Assembly (NCBI GenBank): GCA_964638675.1
Contig: CAZXAU010000006.1
Coordinates: forward strand, 62,001 to 126,000
DNA length: 64,000 bases
Direction: 5' to 3'
Source: SIG714 sp964638675
GTDB taxonomy: Bacteria; Bacillota; Clostridia; Oscillospirales; CAG-272
In this document: positions 50,592-58,567 of the stretch, piece after piece
Position numbering within the stretch: position 1 is the first letter of the stretch
Layout: each line of letters begins with the position of its first letter
The notes under the pieces: generated by a model
The model's database searches: none
The model's input: the letters and a program-made list of their open reading frames with translations, nothing else
What the model was told of the DNA's origin: nothing
Made by a program: the position numbers and the translations under genes

Positions 50592-51749
50592 ATGAAGTAT
50601 ATATTCTTTGATATAGAGTGTGCAAACTGCTTCGGAGGAAACGGCAAAATATGCTCCTTCGGTTATGTGATCACAGATAGGTTTTTCAATGTGCTTGAAA
50701 AGGAGGATATAGTAATCAACCCCAAAGCACCGTTCATGCTCGGAAGAAAAGGCAGAGATATCATAAAACTTGCCTATTCAAGAGAAGAATTTAAAAATGC
50801 ACCTGATTTTCAGAAATTTTACAGAAGAATCAAATCTATTTTAACAAGCAAGGATGCAATTGTCTTCGGTTATGCAAGCGAAAATGATGAAAATTTCATC
50901 AGAAGTGAATGCGAAAGATACATACTTCCCTGCATTAACTTCAGATCATACGACGTTCAGAAGCTTCTGCGGCTCGAATTCCGTATGAAAAATTCGATAT
51001 CACTTTCAAGTGCAGAATCACTTTTGGGAGTCTATAACCGTCAGGAATTGCACAAAAGCGATGACGACTCGCTGATGACAGCAGAGGTACTGAGGAATCT
51101 GTGTATTAAATTCCAAACCAATCCAGAGGCACTTATTCAAAAATATCCTCAAAGTGAGACAGAGTTGCGTGAATATGACGTTATAATCAAAAAGCTTGAA
51201 GGAAAGTATCTGAGGGAATATAAACTCGGTGACCACAGCAACAACGCAGAATACGGAAGCGATAACTATCTGTGCGTCAGAAGATTTATATATAATGTCA
51301 CCCCTTCAAACAGTTCCCTTCTTGAAAGCTTTCTTAAAAAGAAGGTTCTCATATATCCCGGATATATTTATAAAAACTACCGTGAAACGGTCAAGCTTAT
51401 TCAGCTTATTGCAAACAGAGGCGGACAGGTCACCGAAAGGCTTCACGAATGCGATTTCTTCCTCTACCTTGTAGACTATGATGAATTCGGTAATAAAAAT
51501 ATAAGACCAAATGAAATCGTGGATATGCAAAACCAGTACAAAAAGGTTGTTTTTCTGTCGGTTGATGAATTTGTCGAGATGCTCGGCATGTCTTATCCCG
51601 AATTCATGAAGCTTACAGCACCTGACATTTCCTATCTTATTGACGATAAATACGAAGTACATATATCAAAACACCGTCGGCCGTTTAAAAAGAGAAAAAC
51701 AAGAAGCAAGTCAAAAAGAAAAGCTTCTAAGCAGACAAAGGACAGCTGA
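50592..51749 (+). CDS. DEDD-type 3'-5' exonuclease with BRCT-like C-terminal region
   Basis: 385 aa. The N-terminal domain (1-~175) is a DnaQ-like DEDDh exonuclease: FFDIECAN (Asp, Glu), GYASENDENFI (Asp), and HKSDDDSLMTAEVL (His and Asp). The middle is unassigned. Residues ~245-295 (KKVLIYPGYIYKNYRETVKL followed by IANRGGQVTERLHECDFFLY) have the hydrophobic and Gly-Gly pattern of a BRCT repeat, and the last 25 residues are very basic (KKRKTRSKSKRKASK). Such proteins fit DNA or RNA end processing; the exact role is unknown. GGAG ribosome site; single-gene unit. Confidence 0.85.
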   Translation: MKYIFFDIECANCFGGNGKICSFGYVITDRFFNVLEKEDIVINPKAPFMLGRKGRDIIKLAYSREEFKNAPDFQKFYRRIKSILTSKDAIVFGYASENDENFIRSECERYILPCINFRSYDVQKLLRLEFRMKNSISLSSAESLLGVYNRQELHKSDDDSLMTAEVLRNLCIKFQTNPEALIQKYPQSETELREYDVIIKKLEGKYLREYKLGDHSNNAEYGSDNYLCVRRFIYNVTPSNSSLLESFLKKKVLIYPGYIYKNYRETVKLIQLIANRGGQVTERLHECDFFLYLVDYDEFGNKNIRPNEIVDMQNQYKKVVFLSVDEFVEMLGMSYPEFMKLTAPDISYLIDDKYEVHISKHRRPFKKRKTRSKSKRKASKQTKDS

Positions 51750-51809
51750 GCTTGTGCCAATCGCTATATTGAAAACTGTATATTGAGTAAGGAACAAAAC
51801 TAAATCAAA

Positions 51810-51851
51810 AGAATCCCGATTCCACGCATTATTGCGAGGATACGGGATTCT
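51810..51851. terminator. Bidirectional terminator between exonuclease and the 51967 gene
   Basis: Stem AGAATCCCG/CGGGATTCT with a 24-nt loop. T-rich flanks are present on both strands (TTTATTTTTT on plus, TTTTGATTT on minus). Confidence 0.8.
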
Positions 51852-51966
51852 TTATTTTTTATGACCTGACAGAATTTTTATAACCGAAAGTACAAACGTC
51901 AAGAACAAAGACAAACGATCTGCAATAAACTCTCGTATGTATAATTATGTATAATTCAGAAAGATC

Positions 51967-53088
51967 TTATTTATTTTTTCGTTTTGACGATGCGCCGATA
52001 ACCAATGCCGCCAGGGCAACAGCGAGAAGCGCAATAGCTGCGATAAGTATGATCGGATGATTATCGTTGGATTTCTGAACGTCAGTTTCAACCGGCACAG
52101 TATTAATCGCAGTCGGTTGATTGTTGTCAGTATCGACACCAACAGATGTATCGGTAGGTTGTGTATCATCGGTATTTACCGGCTCATCAACCTTTACCCA
52201 ACTGAAATCATTCTTCCAACCTGTCTTTGCGAAAAAGTTTTCTGAATTTACATCATATCTGTCAATAATCTCAGCAGGCCAGGCATCAGAAAAGTCACAC
52301 CACACGTAACCCTTTACAATGTCCTTTGCAGAAAACAGCATTCTAGGCAGGTCATCTGCCGGGAACAAGTAATCGCCTTTATTTATAGTTTCATGATAGA
52401 AGTATATATAATCACCTTTGTCTGTTTTAAAATAAACAGAATATCCAAATAGTTCAGGAGTAGTCAAAGACTCTATTACATAAACATCACTTACCTCGAT
52501 TTCGCTGTCAATGCACTTTATGATACTGTCGTTTGAAGCGGCAGATATTACCTTTTCGGGTATATATTCATTCTTACCGATCAACTCATTTACATAATTC
52601 TCATATGTTGAACTACCATTAGTTGATTCATACAATGACCCATCGGTAAAATTCAAATCAAATGTTTTCGTCTCAAAACGTCCATTTGATGAATAGGCAA
52701 TAATAAATTTTTGCCGATTTATTTTCCATTCGTCTCCTTCATAATAACCTTTAGATTCGTCATTATTCATCAAATCAGGAAGATCATCATAAGACCCGTA
52801 TATTGATTCAACACCGTCGAACATAGATATAAACTCGTCAATAGATACTACTGTTAAGTCATGTACAAACCCACGGTATATCGTCAAATATTTGGTATCT
52901 TTATCGACCTTTATTTTTTTAAAAGGGCCGATCTTCTCAAGAGTTTCTTCGCTCAAATAAAATGAATCGTCTTTTTTTACTGTATCTTTTGTACCTTCCC
53001 CCGACTCATCAGCAACAAGAGGCAACGAAAACGTCAATATTGTCGAAATTATCAGCAGAATGCAAACTGCAAATTTTATTTTTTTCAT
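51967..53088 (-). CDS. Exported C-terminally anchored protein, paralogue B
   Basis: 373 aa: signal peptide (~5-26, ending LPLVAD), an extracellular domain (~30-310), an Asp/Thr/Pro-rich linker (~305-340) and one transmembrane helix near the end (~345-367) followed by SKRKNK, so a cell-surface type I protein. It is a clear paralogue of the protein at 53572-54723; shared stretches include YLSEETLEKIG, FKTDKGDYIYFYHE and WPAEIIDRYDVNSENFFAKT. I do not recognise the family. Its own promoter (53344-53372) and a leader ORF precede it. Function unknown; context ties it to the cysteine protease at 54837. Confidence 0.8.
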   Translation of the reverse strand: MKKIKFAVCILLIISTILTFSLPLVADESGEGTKDTVKKDDSFYLSEETLEKIGPFKKIKVDKDTKYLTIYRGFVHDLTVVSIDEFISMFDGVESIYGSYDDLPDLMNNDESKGYYEGDEWKINRQKFIIAYSSNGRFETKTFDLNFTDGSLYESTNGSSTYENYVNELIGKNEYIPEKVISAASNDSIIKCIDSEIEVSDVYVIESLTTPELFGYSVYFKTDKGDYIYFYHETINKGDYLFPADDLPRMLFSAKDIVKGYVWCDFSDAWPAEIIDRYDVNSENFFAKTGWKNDFSWVKVDEPVNTDDTQPTDTSVGVDTDNNQPTAINTVPVETDVQKSNDNHPIILIAAIALLAVALAALVIGASSKRKNK

Positions 53089-53178
53089 ATAAACACCTCA
53101 AATGATTATTTTAGTTAGTAAATAAAGTAGCAGGTTAACCTCCTGGAAATGCTGAATCTTGCGTACAGAAACCGATTT

Positions 53179-53313
53179 TCAGATGTTCGGGAAAGAAGCA
53201 AACGAATCACACACTGTCTTATTAAAAAAACAATAAATGAAAACATGTTCCCGTGAACGCAAAAATGCACAGTTATCCCGGATCGGATCAACTATGCTTA
53301 TAAAATTCCACAT
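53179..53313 (-). CDS. Leader ORF I (MWNFISIVDP...)
   Basis: A 44-codon frame just after the promoter at 53344-53372, with GATGAGG five bases before its ATG. The first 17 residues (MWNFISIVDPIRDNCAF) match the leader ORF at 58052-58111 (MWNFISMVDPCYDCAFF). Differences between the two include synonymous third positions (GAT/GAC, TGT/TGC). After that the peptide differs. The same DNA also folds as GCATAGTT/AACTGTGC followed by a T-run. It could be a leader peptide, a small protein, or a structured RNA. Confidence 0.45.
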   Translation of the reverse strand: MWNFISIVDPIRDNCAFLRSREHVFIYCFFNKTVCDSFASFPNI

Positions 53314-53343
53314 AAGAACCTCATCCTTTCCTTTATCATTTAT

Positions 53344-53372
53344 ATAATATCACAAAACATTATATTTGTCAA
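53344..53372 (-). promoter_or_regulatory. Promoter of leader I and paralogue B
   Basis: Minus strand TTGACA, 17-bp spacer, TATTAT with extended TG-A. It gives an untranslated leader of about 250 nt before the gene at 53088. Confidence 0.75.
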
Positions 53373-53437
53373 CAGATTTGGCAGAAAAACTATCATTTTT
53401 TATATAAATTGAAATATAACATCGTACTAAATCAAAA

Positions 53438-53478
53438 ATCCCAAAGTCATGCCCTTTGATATCAGGAGACTTTGGGAT
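53438..53478 (-). terminator. Terminator after paralogue A
   Basis: Minus-strand stem ATCCCAAAGTC/GACTTTGGGAT with a 19-nt loop, then TTTTTGAT. Its sequence and surroundings match the terminator at 58428-58467. Confidence 0.8.
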
Positions 53479-53571
53479 CAAATTTTAAGCGTGTATTTTG
53501 ATGATTACATATGAAAGCATTCTGTATACACCAATCAAAAATATTTTTGTTATATATTGTCAGAAAGCCTT

Positions 53572-54723
53572 TCAGCGAATATTGGCTTTTTTCTTCCTGA
53601 TGAATACAACAACGACAGAGCCGACTATTGCTAGAACAAGAAATGAAACGATAACGATCGGTACGATCTGAGTCTTACCGACGTCGATCTTGTGATCGTC
53701 AATTACATCCGCCCCGGGATTAGATGCAAGTACTTCTTGATCGTTGTCTACGTTCTCAACGCCTGTTTCGGTAGGCACAACATCATCAGTCTTTATTGGG
53801 TCGTCATTTACCGGTTCATCAGCCTTCACCCAACTGAAGTCATTTTTCCAACCTGTCTTTGCGAAAAAGTTTTCTGAATTCACATCATATCGGTCAATAA
53901 TCTCAGCAGGCCAAACAGCAGAAAAATTAATTTTAGTTCCGTCTCCAATATGCTGAAGCTCATATTCATATGTCTCGCATGACATTGAATATTCTAACAT
54001 GATATTAAATTCATCTACCGGAAACAAATAATCGCCGTCTTTCATAGATTCGTGATAAAAATATATATAATCACCTTTGTCGGTTTTGAAGCAAACAGAC
54101 CATCCGTACAAATAATCCGGTTTTGGAGACTCAATTATATATACACCCTCAACTTTGATTTCTTCGTCAATGCATTTTATAATTCTGTCGTCTAAAGATG
54201 CATTCAATACCTTTTCCGGTATATATTCATTCAGTTTTTCAGAATCAATATTACCATATAAATCGTATGGATGACGTGTTGAATCAAGGATCCCATCCTC
54301 ATGCATAGATCCATCATCATCTGCAAAAAAACGTTTTAATTGAAAACTACCGTCTGGTGCCGTGGCTATAAAAAACTTTTCTATCATTCCCCATTCCCAT
54401 GCCTGAATCCCTTCGAGCGGTTCGTCTTCGTTGATGCGGACACCATCCAGAATATCTATAAATTCATCAAATGTTTTATTATATAAGTGCATAACAGAAA
54501 CGAATCCAAAATACACTATCAAATATTTTGTATCTTCATTAACTTCTATTTTATCAAAACATCCAATATTCTTTAAGGTTTCCTCACTCAAATATAGCGA
54601 ATCTTCGTTTTTAGTTGTATCCTGTACTGCTTCTCTCAACCCATGAGCAACGACAGGCAACGAAAACGTCAATATTGTCGCAATAATAAGAAGAAAGGAA
54701 ACCACAAATTTTACTCTCGACAT
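53572..54723 (-). CDS. Exported C-terminally anchored protein, paralogue A
   Basis: 383 aa with signal peptide (~5-25), an extracellular domain sharing YLSEETLKNIG, YIPEKVLNAS, FKTDKGDYIYFYHE and WPAEIIDRYDVNSENFFAKT with the protein at 51967-53088. It has a linker rich in Asp/Val/Thr, one transmembrane helix (~350-373) and the basic end RKKKANIR. It lies 113 bp downstream of the cysteine-protease gene (54837-57983) without an obvious promoter of its own, so probably in the same transcript. Family unrecognised. Possible partner, inhibitor or substrate of the protease; this is inference from position only. Confidence 0.8.
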   Translation of the reverse strand: MSRVKFVVSFLLIIATILTFSLPVVAHGLREAVQDTTKNEDSLYLSEETLKNIGCFDKIEVNEDTKYLIVYFGFVSVMHLYNKTFDEFIDILDGVRINEDEPLEGIQAWEWGMIEKFFIATAPDGSFQLKRFFADDDGSMHEDGILDSTRHPYDLYGNIDSEKLNEYIPEKVLNASLDDRIIKCIDEEIKVEGVYIIESPKPDYLYGWSVCFKTDKGDYIYFYHESMKDGDYLFPVDEFNIMLEYSMSCETYEYELQHIGDGTKINFSAVWPAEIIDRYDVNSENFFAKTGWKNDFSWVKADEPVNDDPIKTDDVVPTETGVENVDNDQEVLASNPGADVIDDHKIDVGKTQIVPIVIVSFLVLAIVGSVVVVFIRKKKANIR

Positions 54724-54737
54724 AGTTTAAACTCCTC

Positions 54738-54837
54738 AAATTTAAATCTTGTTATGAAATTAAGAAAAAATTACGAATTACTTCCTTAAATTTAAATCTT
54801 GTTATGAAATTAAGAAAAAATTACGAATTACTTCCTT
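54738..54837 (-). repeat. Perfect 50-bp tandem duplication
   Basis: A 50-bp unit (AAATTTAAATCTTGTTATGA...) occurs twice in a row between the protease stop codon and paralogue A. The sequence CTTCCTT ends both units, and the second unit reaches the protease stop. The near-identity suggests a recent event. Confidence 0.9.
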
Positions 54838-57800
54838 TATGATTGCACAATCGCATATCCAACCCATTTCTCAGTATCTGGTAATTTTTCTACTTTTATT
54901 TTGAGAAAATCTTCATAAGTTTGCACACACTCTACTCCATCAATTGCCTCAACATAATCATCCCACGGTTTAGGTTGATCGGTTGGCATAGGATTGTAAG
55001 AGATATATCTACGCTGTATAGTTCCATTTTCGTAAACAGTAGTGTATCCTAAAAGAATTAAAGCATGATTGGTAAATGACATCCCTCCAGGTCCTTTATG
55101 AAGCCTTCTATAAACCATAACATGACCATTATCAATCAGTTGGTTCAAAACATTCTGTTCCAATGTACCACTATCCAATCCTATAACATTTAATTCATTA
55201 ACCGAAGTGTTTCCGGAAACATAATAATTGATAGCCTTAACCACTTCCGAAAAAGTTCCCTTTTCGTTAACAATCTCACCCTTAACAGCCAAAACAGCCT
55301 GAACCTGATCGCGCTCATCCGGAACTGTAACATAGTGATTCGCAAACATTCTTGCGGTTGTTGCCCAGCACCATTGACTCCATCTCTGCCCTTCAACCGG
55401 GGTTTCGGAACGACATTCAAGTTTCCATTTGTTACGGTTGTTTACCGAAGTGCCCATGCATTCAAGCTGAAGCTCTGTACCCTGTGAAGAATTGGGAACA
55501 CACATGAACTTACCCAAAGCATTCATTGGCTCAAAGAACAATTCGGCATTCTGATTCGTATATATTCTCCATGATGCACATGTCGAGCAACTCGGATAGA
55601 GCTTCACATTATCGGTCGACACGGAAGCATCAGATATACCTACATATTTTTTATCTCCGTATGCCGATTGAATTGAATAGTGCCCCGTCATAATCTCTGA
55701 AAAGGTCCATTTTTCAGAAGAGCTTCTCTTATAAGACCACTGTTGAACATATTCCTGAGCCTGAGGTCCTTGAACATCAAGATAATGTGTAGTTTTTAAA
55801 TTTCTTAAATGATAGTCCCCTTCGGGTATATTGATTCTTTTAAGCGAGGTCACATAGTAGTATCCGGAGTCATCTCCATAGCATCCGGCTACGATATAAT
55901 AATCAGCCCCTGCTTCTAAATTATAGTTCAATCTAAAATTGTTGTGGTCTCCGCCTCCGTCATCATCTTCGCTTATTTTTTGAAGAGCACTGTTATACAG
56001 CCATGCTCTTGAATCCACATCACCGGTACTGTATATCAGATATTCTCCGGAGATCTCGGGGGTGAATTTGTATACAGTCACACCGGAGACCGAATTGGAT
56101 GTAAAACGCTGACGTCCAAAATAGAGAGTTGATGTCGTTATATGGCTTGCAGATGATGTCGGTGATACAGAAACGTTATAACTTCCTATCGGTGTTTTAG
56201 AGCAAAATGCAATTAAATAATAAGTTTGGTTTGCTAAGAGATGGTATGCCACACGGAAATTCGATGAGCCGGCACTGTCAAGGTCCGATTTGAGAAAGTT
56301 TTTCTGTGAATCATACAATATAGCTTCGGGGTCTCCGACATTCGATGAGCTTTCAAATGTATAAAAGCCGGTCGCTGAAGGAGTAAATTTAAAGCACTTG
56401 TTCGCACCTTGATCGGATATCATAACAGGATAGCTACTGTATAACGACATGACCGTTGCGTTTTCATAGTCAACACCAATAGATGAATCATAAGTCATTA
56501 CCACATACGGGCGATTATCCGCATTGGTGCATTCCGAGGAATCAAAGCTCTTACTGTTACCTGTCTCATTCTCATTAGTCATAATGAACCCGGCAGATGC
56601 AGAATAAATTTGATTCTTCCATGACTTAACAAGATTTGTTATATCAAAAGCTGTCCATTGGTTGTTAAACATTGTAGCTCCGTAATTTACCGAAGTGTCG
56701 AATGCTCCGACATTATTCCATGTAACAGTGCTTTCTGTCCATGTTGTGTTTTCGGTCAACGGATAAAGATTGATAAACTGAGAGCTTCCCCCAGATGACT
56801 CTTTTGCATAGAATTTAACATCGGTGATCTGAACTCCCGAAATTGATTTGTACTCATCAGACGATGTCAGACCGCTGAGTTTGACAACTGTTCTGCCTAT
56901 CCCGTAAGTCGATGACGGAGTTCCCATTCGATTGTAAAGGAAGCTTCCGAAATTTCTTGTTGCATATCCGCTGAAAACCGGCGAATCCTCTATTGCACCT
57001 ATTCCGTGCGTACTATCTGAAACGGTTATTGACGGATCAATAGTGACAGGGTATACAGTTTCAGGGTCTGAAAGAAATTCATCGTCAACCTCTACAATAA
57101 TATTATATTCAGAGGCTGTGGAAACTGACAGTACAGACAAACGCCCTTTGGATGGTTTGCCCATAGAGTCGTACACGATCACATCACCGAGATGGAAAAT
57201 CGGGGCAGAATCGAGAGTCTTTGCAAGATAGTATTTGCCTTCGCTTTCGCAAAGATACAATCCGTCTGTTTGAAGTGTGAACGAATATCTGGCATCGGGT
57301 GTATATGATGCAAGTATGATATCCTCTTTTATACCCGAAAGCAAAGGGGTATATCTGACATCGGTATTTTCTCCGAATAACTTGCTGTATACGATCGAGT
57401 TCTCAATTTTCGTGACTTTTTTCGTAACCTTGTCGGATAAGCTCATATCGCTTAAATTTTTGTTACTCGCCGCATCCCGTGTATTCGGAATCAATTTTAT
57501 TGAATATCCGGAATAATCAAGGGTGATACCGTCTGTAATCTTATTTGGTAAAGTCAATCCGATATCGCTTTTGACGATTCCGTAACCGTTTGACTTCTCG
57601 ATCAACGAAATATCTTTTTCTGCTACTTCGCCGTCACCGTTTATGAATTTCACCTGTTGATCAAGATAGTATATTGTTGTTGTGCCATCTGTGTTTCTGA
57701 ATGCATAGCTGCTTAGGCTCTCAAGTTCCGGAAGACGGTAAAGATGATTTTTTGATTCAAATTCTTGCTTGTCGACATACTGCAATATGTTGCAACTTTC

Positions 57801-57983
57801 AAGACAATCAGCAAGTGATTCCCGATCTAACTCATTTTCAAGTAGCTCTTCTGAAAGATCCTTTAAAGAAGAAGAAGAAGAAGAATCCTGCAATGATTTT
57901 CCCTGCACTGAAAATCCCATCAAAGCAGGCAACAACATGCAAACTGTCAAAATTAATGATAGTATTTTTTTATGACTTCTCAT
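54837..57983 (-). CDS. Large secreted cysteine protease (AvrRpt2/C70-like) with DNRLRE, PPC-like and ricin domains
   Basis: 1048 aa from the ATG at 57983 (AAGGAATAC upstream), with a signal peptide. Order: a low-Ser/Glu N-terminal region, a beta-rich pro-domain (~90-320), a DNRLRE-type domain (~325-500; VTWNNVGAFDTS), two pre-peptidase C-terminal (PPC-like) domains (~510-605, ~620-715; FTPSATGFYTFES, FTPEISGEYLIYS), and a ricin-type lectin (~725-860). The C-terminal papain-like protease has QWCWATTARM (Cys872), TNHALILLGY (His973) and SYNPMP (Asn997). An exported surface or toxin-like protease targeted to glycans is inferred. Promoter and leader ORF at 58052-58184. Confidence 0.85.
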   Translation of the reverse strand: MRSHKKILSLILTVCMLLPALMGFSVQGKSLQDSSSSSSLKDLSEELLENELDRESLADCLESCNILQYVDKQEFESKNHLYRLPELESLSSYAFRNTDGTTTIYYLDQQVKFINGDGEVAEKDISLIEKSNGYGIVKSDIGLTLPNKITDGITLDYSGYSIKLIPNTRDAASNKNLSDMSLSDKVTKKVTKIENSIVYSKLFGENTDVRYTPLLSGIKEDIILASYTPDARYSFTLQTDGLYLCESEGKYYLAKTLDSAPIFHLGDVIVYDSMGKPSKGRLSVLSVSTASEYNIIVEVDDEFLSDPETVYPVTIDPSITVSDSTHGIGAIEDSPVFSGYATRNFGSFLYNRMGTPSSTYGIGRTVVKLSGLTSSDEYKSISGVQITDVKFYAKESSGGSSQFINLYPLTENTTWTESTVTWNNVGAFDTSVNYGATMFNNQWTAFDITNLVKSWKNQIYSASAGFIMTNENETGNSKSFDSSECTNADNRPYVVMTYDSSIGVDYENATVMSLYSSYPVMISDQGANKCFKFTPSATGFYTFESSSNVGDPEAILYDSQKNFLKSDLDSAGSSNFRVAYHLLANQTYYLIAFCSKTPIGSYNVSVSPTSSASHITTSTLYFGRQRFTSNSVSGVTVYKFTPEISGEYLIYSTGDVDSRAWLYNSALQKISEDDDGGGDHNNFRLNYNLEAGADYYIVAGCYGDDSGYYYVTSLKRINIPEGDYHLRNLKTTHYLDVQGPQAQEYVQQWSYKRSSSEKWTFSEIMTGHYSIQSAYGDKKYVGISDASVSTDNVKLYPSCSTCASWRIYTNQNAELFFEPMNALGKFMCVPNSSQGTELQLECMGTSVNNRNKWKLECRSETPVEGQRWSQWCWATTARMFANHYVTVPDERDQVQAVLAVKGEIVNEKGTFSEVVKAINYYVSGNTSVNELNVIGLDSGTLEQNVLNQLIDNGHVMVYRRLHKGPGGMSFTNHALILLGYTTVYENGTIQRRYISYNPMPTDQPKPWDDYVEAIDGVECVQTYEDFLKIKVEKLPDTEKWVGYAIVQS

Positions 57984-58051
57984 ATAGTATTCCTTTTCTC
58001 TCAAATTGAACTTAACTGTAGTTGCGGTATATGCGATAAATACAAATCACA

Positions 58052-58111
58052 TCAAAAATAAAAAAATGCGCAGTCGTAGCATGGGTCAACCATGCTTATA
58101 AAATTCCACAT
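58052..58111 (-). CDS. Leader ORF II (MWNFISMVDP...)
   Basis: A 19-codon frame (MWNFISMVDPCYDCAFFYF) after the promoter at 58156-58184 and 68 bp before the protease start. It matches leader ORF I (53179-53313) over 17 residues. Its ribosome site is weak (GGATGTGAT). The DNA can also form a GCATGG/CCATGC hairpin, followed downstream by a long T-run, so an RNA element is an alternative reading. Confidence 0.45.
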   Translation of the reverse strand: MWNFISMVDPCYDCAFFYF

Positions 58112-58155
58112 ATGAAATCACATCCAATCCTTGAATATTCAATGCTTGCATTCAA

Positions 58156-58184
58156 AATATAACACAAAAATTACTATTTGTCAA
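58156..58184 (-). promoter_or_regulatory. Promoter of leader II and the cysteine protease
   Basis: Minus strand TTGACA, 17-bp spacer, TATATT. It yields a leader of about 165 nt. Between it and the terminator at 58428 (58185-58427) the sequence is AT-rich and nothing else is recognised. Confidence 0.75.
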
Positions 58185-58427
58185 GCGATTTTAAGATTTT
58201 TTTTAAAAAAATTGCAAATTTTACATCGATTTGCCGTTGTTTTTTATCAAAAAGCATTATTGAAACATAAAAATATATAATTTTTCTTCCTAATCTTTTC
58301 TTTTTCATATTCCATATTTGTTATTTTATGGTATATTGGACAAACTTCATTTATCTGTTATGTGTAAATAACTGTTATAATAGAGTATATGATCTCCTGC
58401 CATTGAATATATGTTGCATTCATAAAA

Positions 58428-58467
58428 ATCCCAAAGTTCTGCCCGTTAATCTCAGGAAACCTTGGGA
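58428..58467 (-). terminator. Terminator downstream of the PlsC-like gene
   Basis: Minus-strand stem ATCCCAAGGTT/AACTTTGGGAT (one wobble), then TTTTTATG; 101 bp past the gene end. Homologous to 53438-53478, including the flanking AATTTTAAG and ATGATTACAT segments. Confidence 0.75.
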
Positions 58468-58567
58468 TTTAATTTTAAGATCTTATTATAATGATTACAT
58501 GTGAAAGCATGTTGAAATATAAAATTTATCTCTCAATTGTCATAAATCATTTTAACATACTTATATG

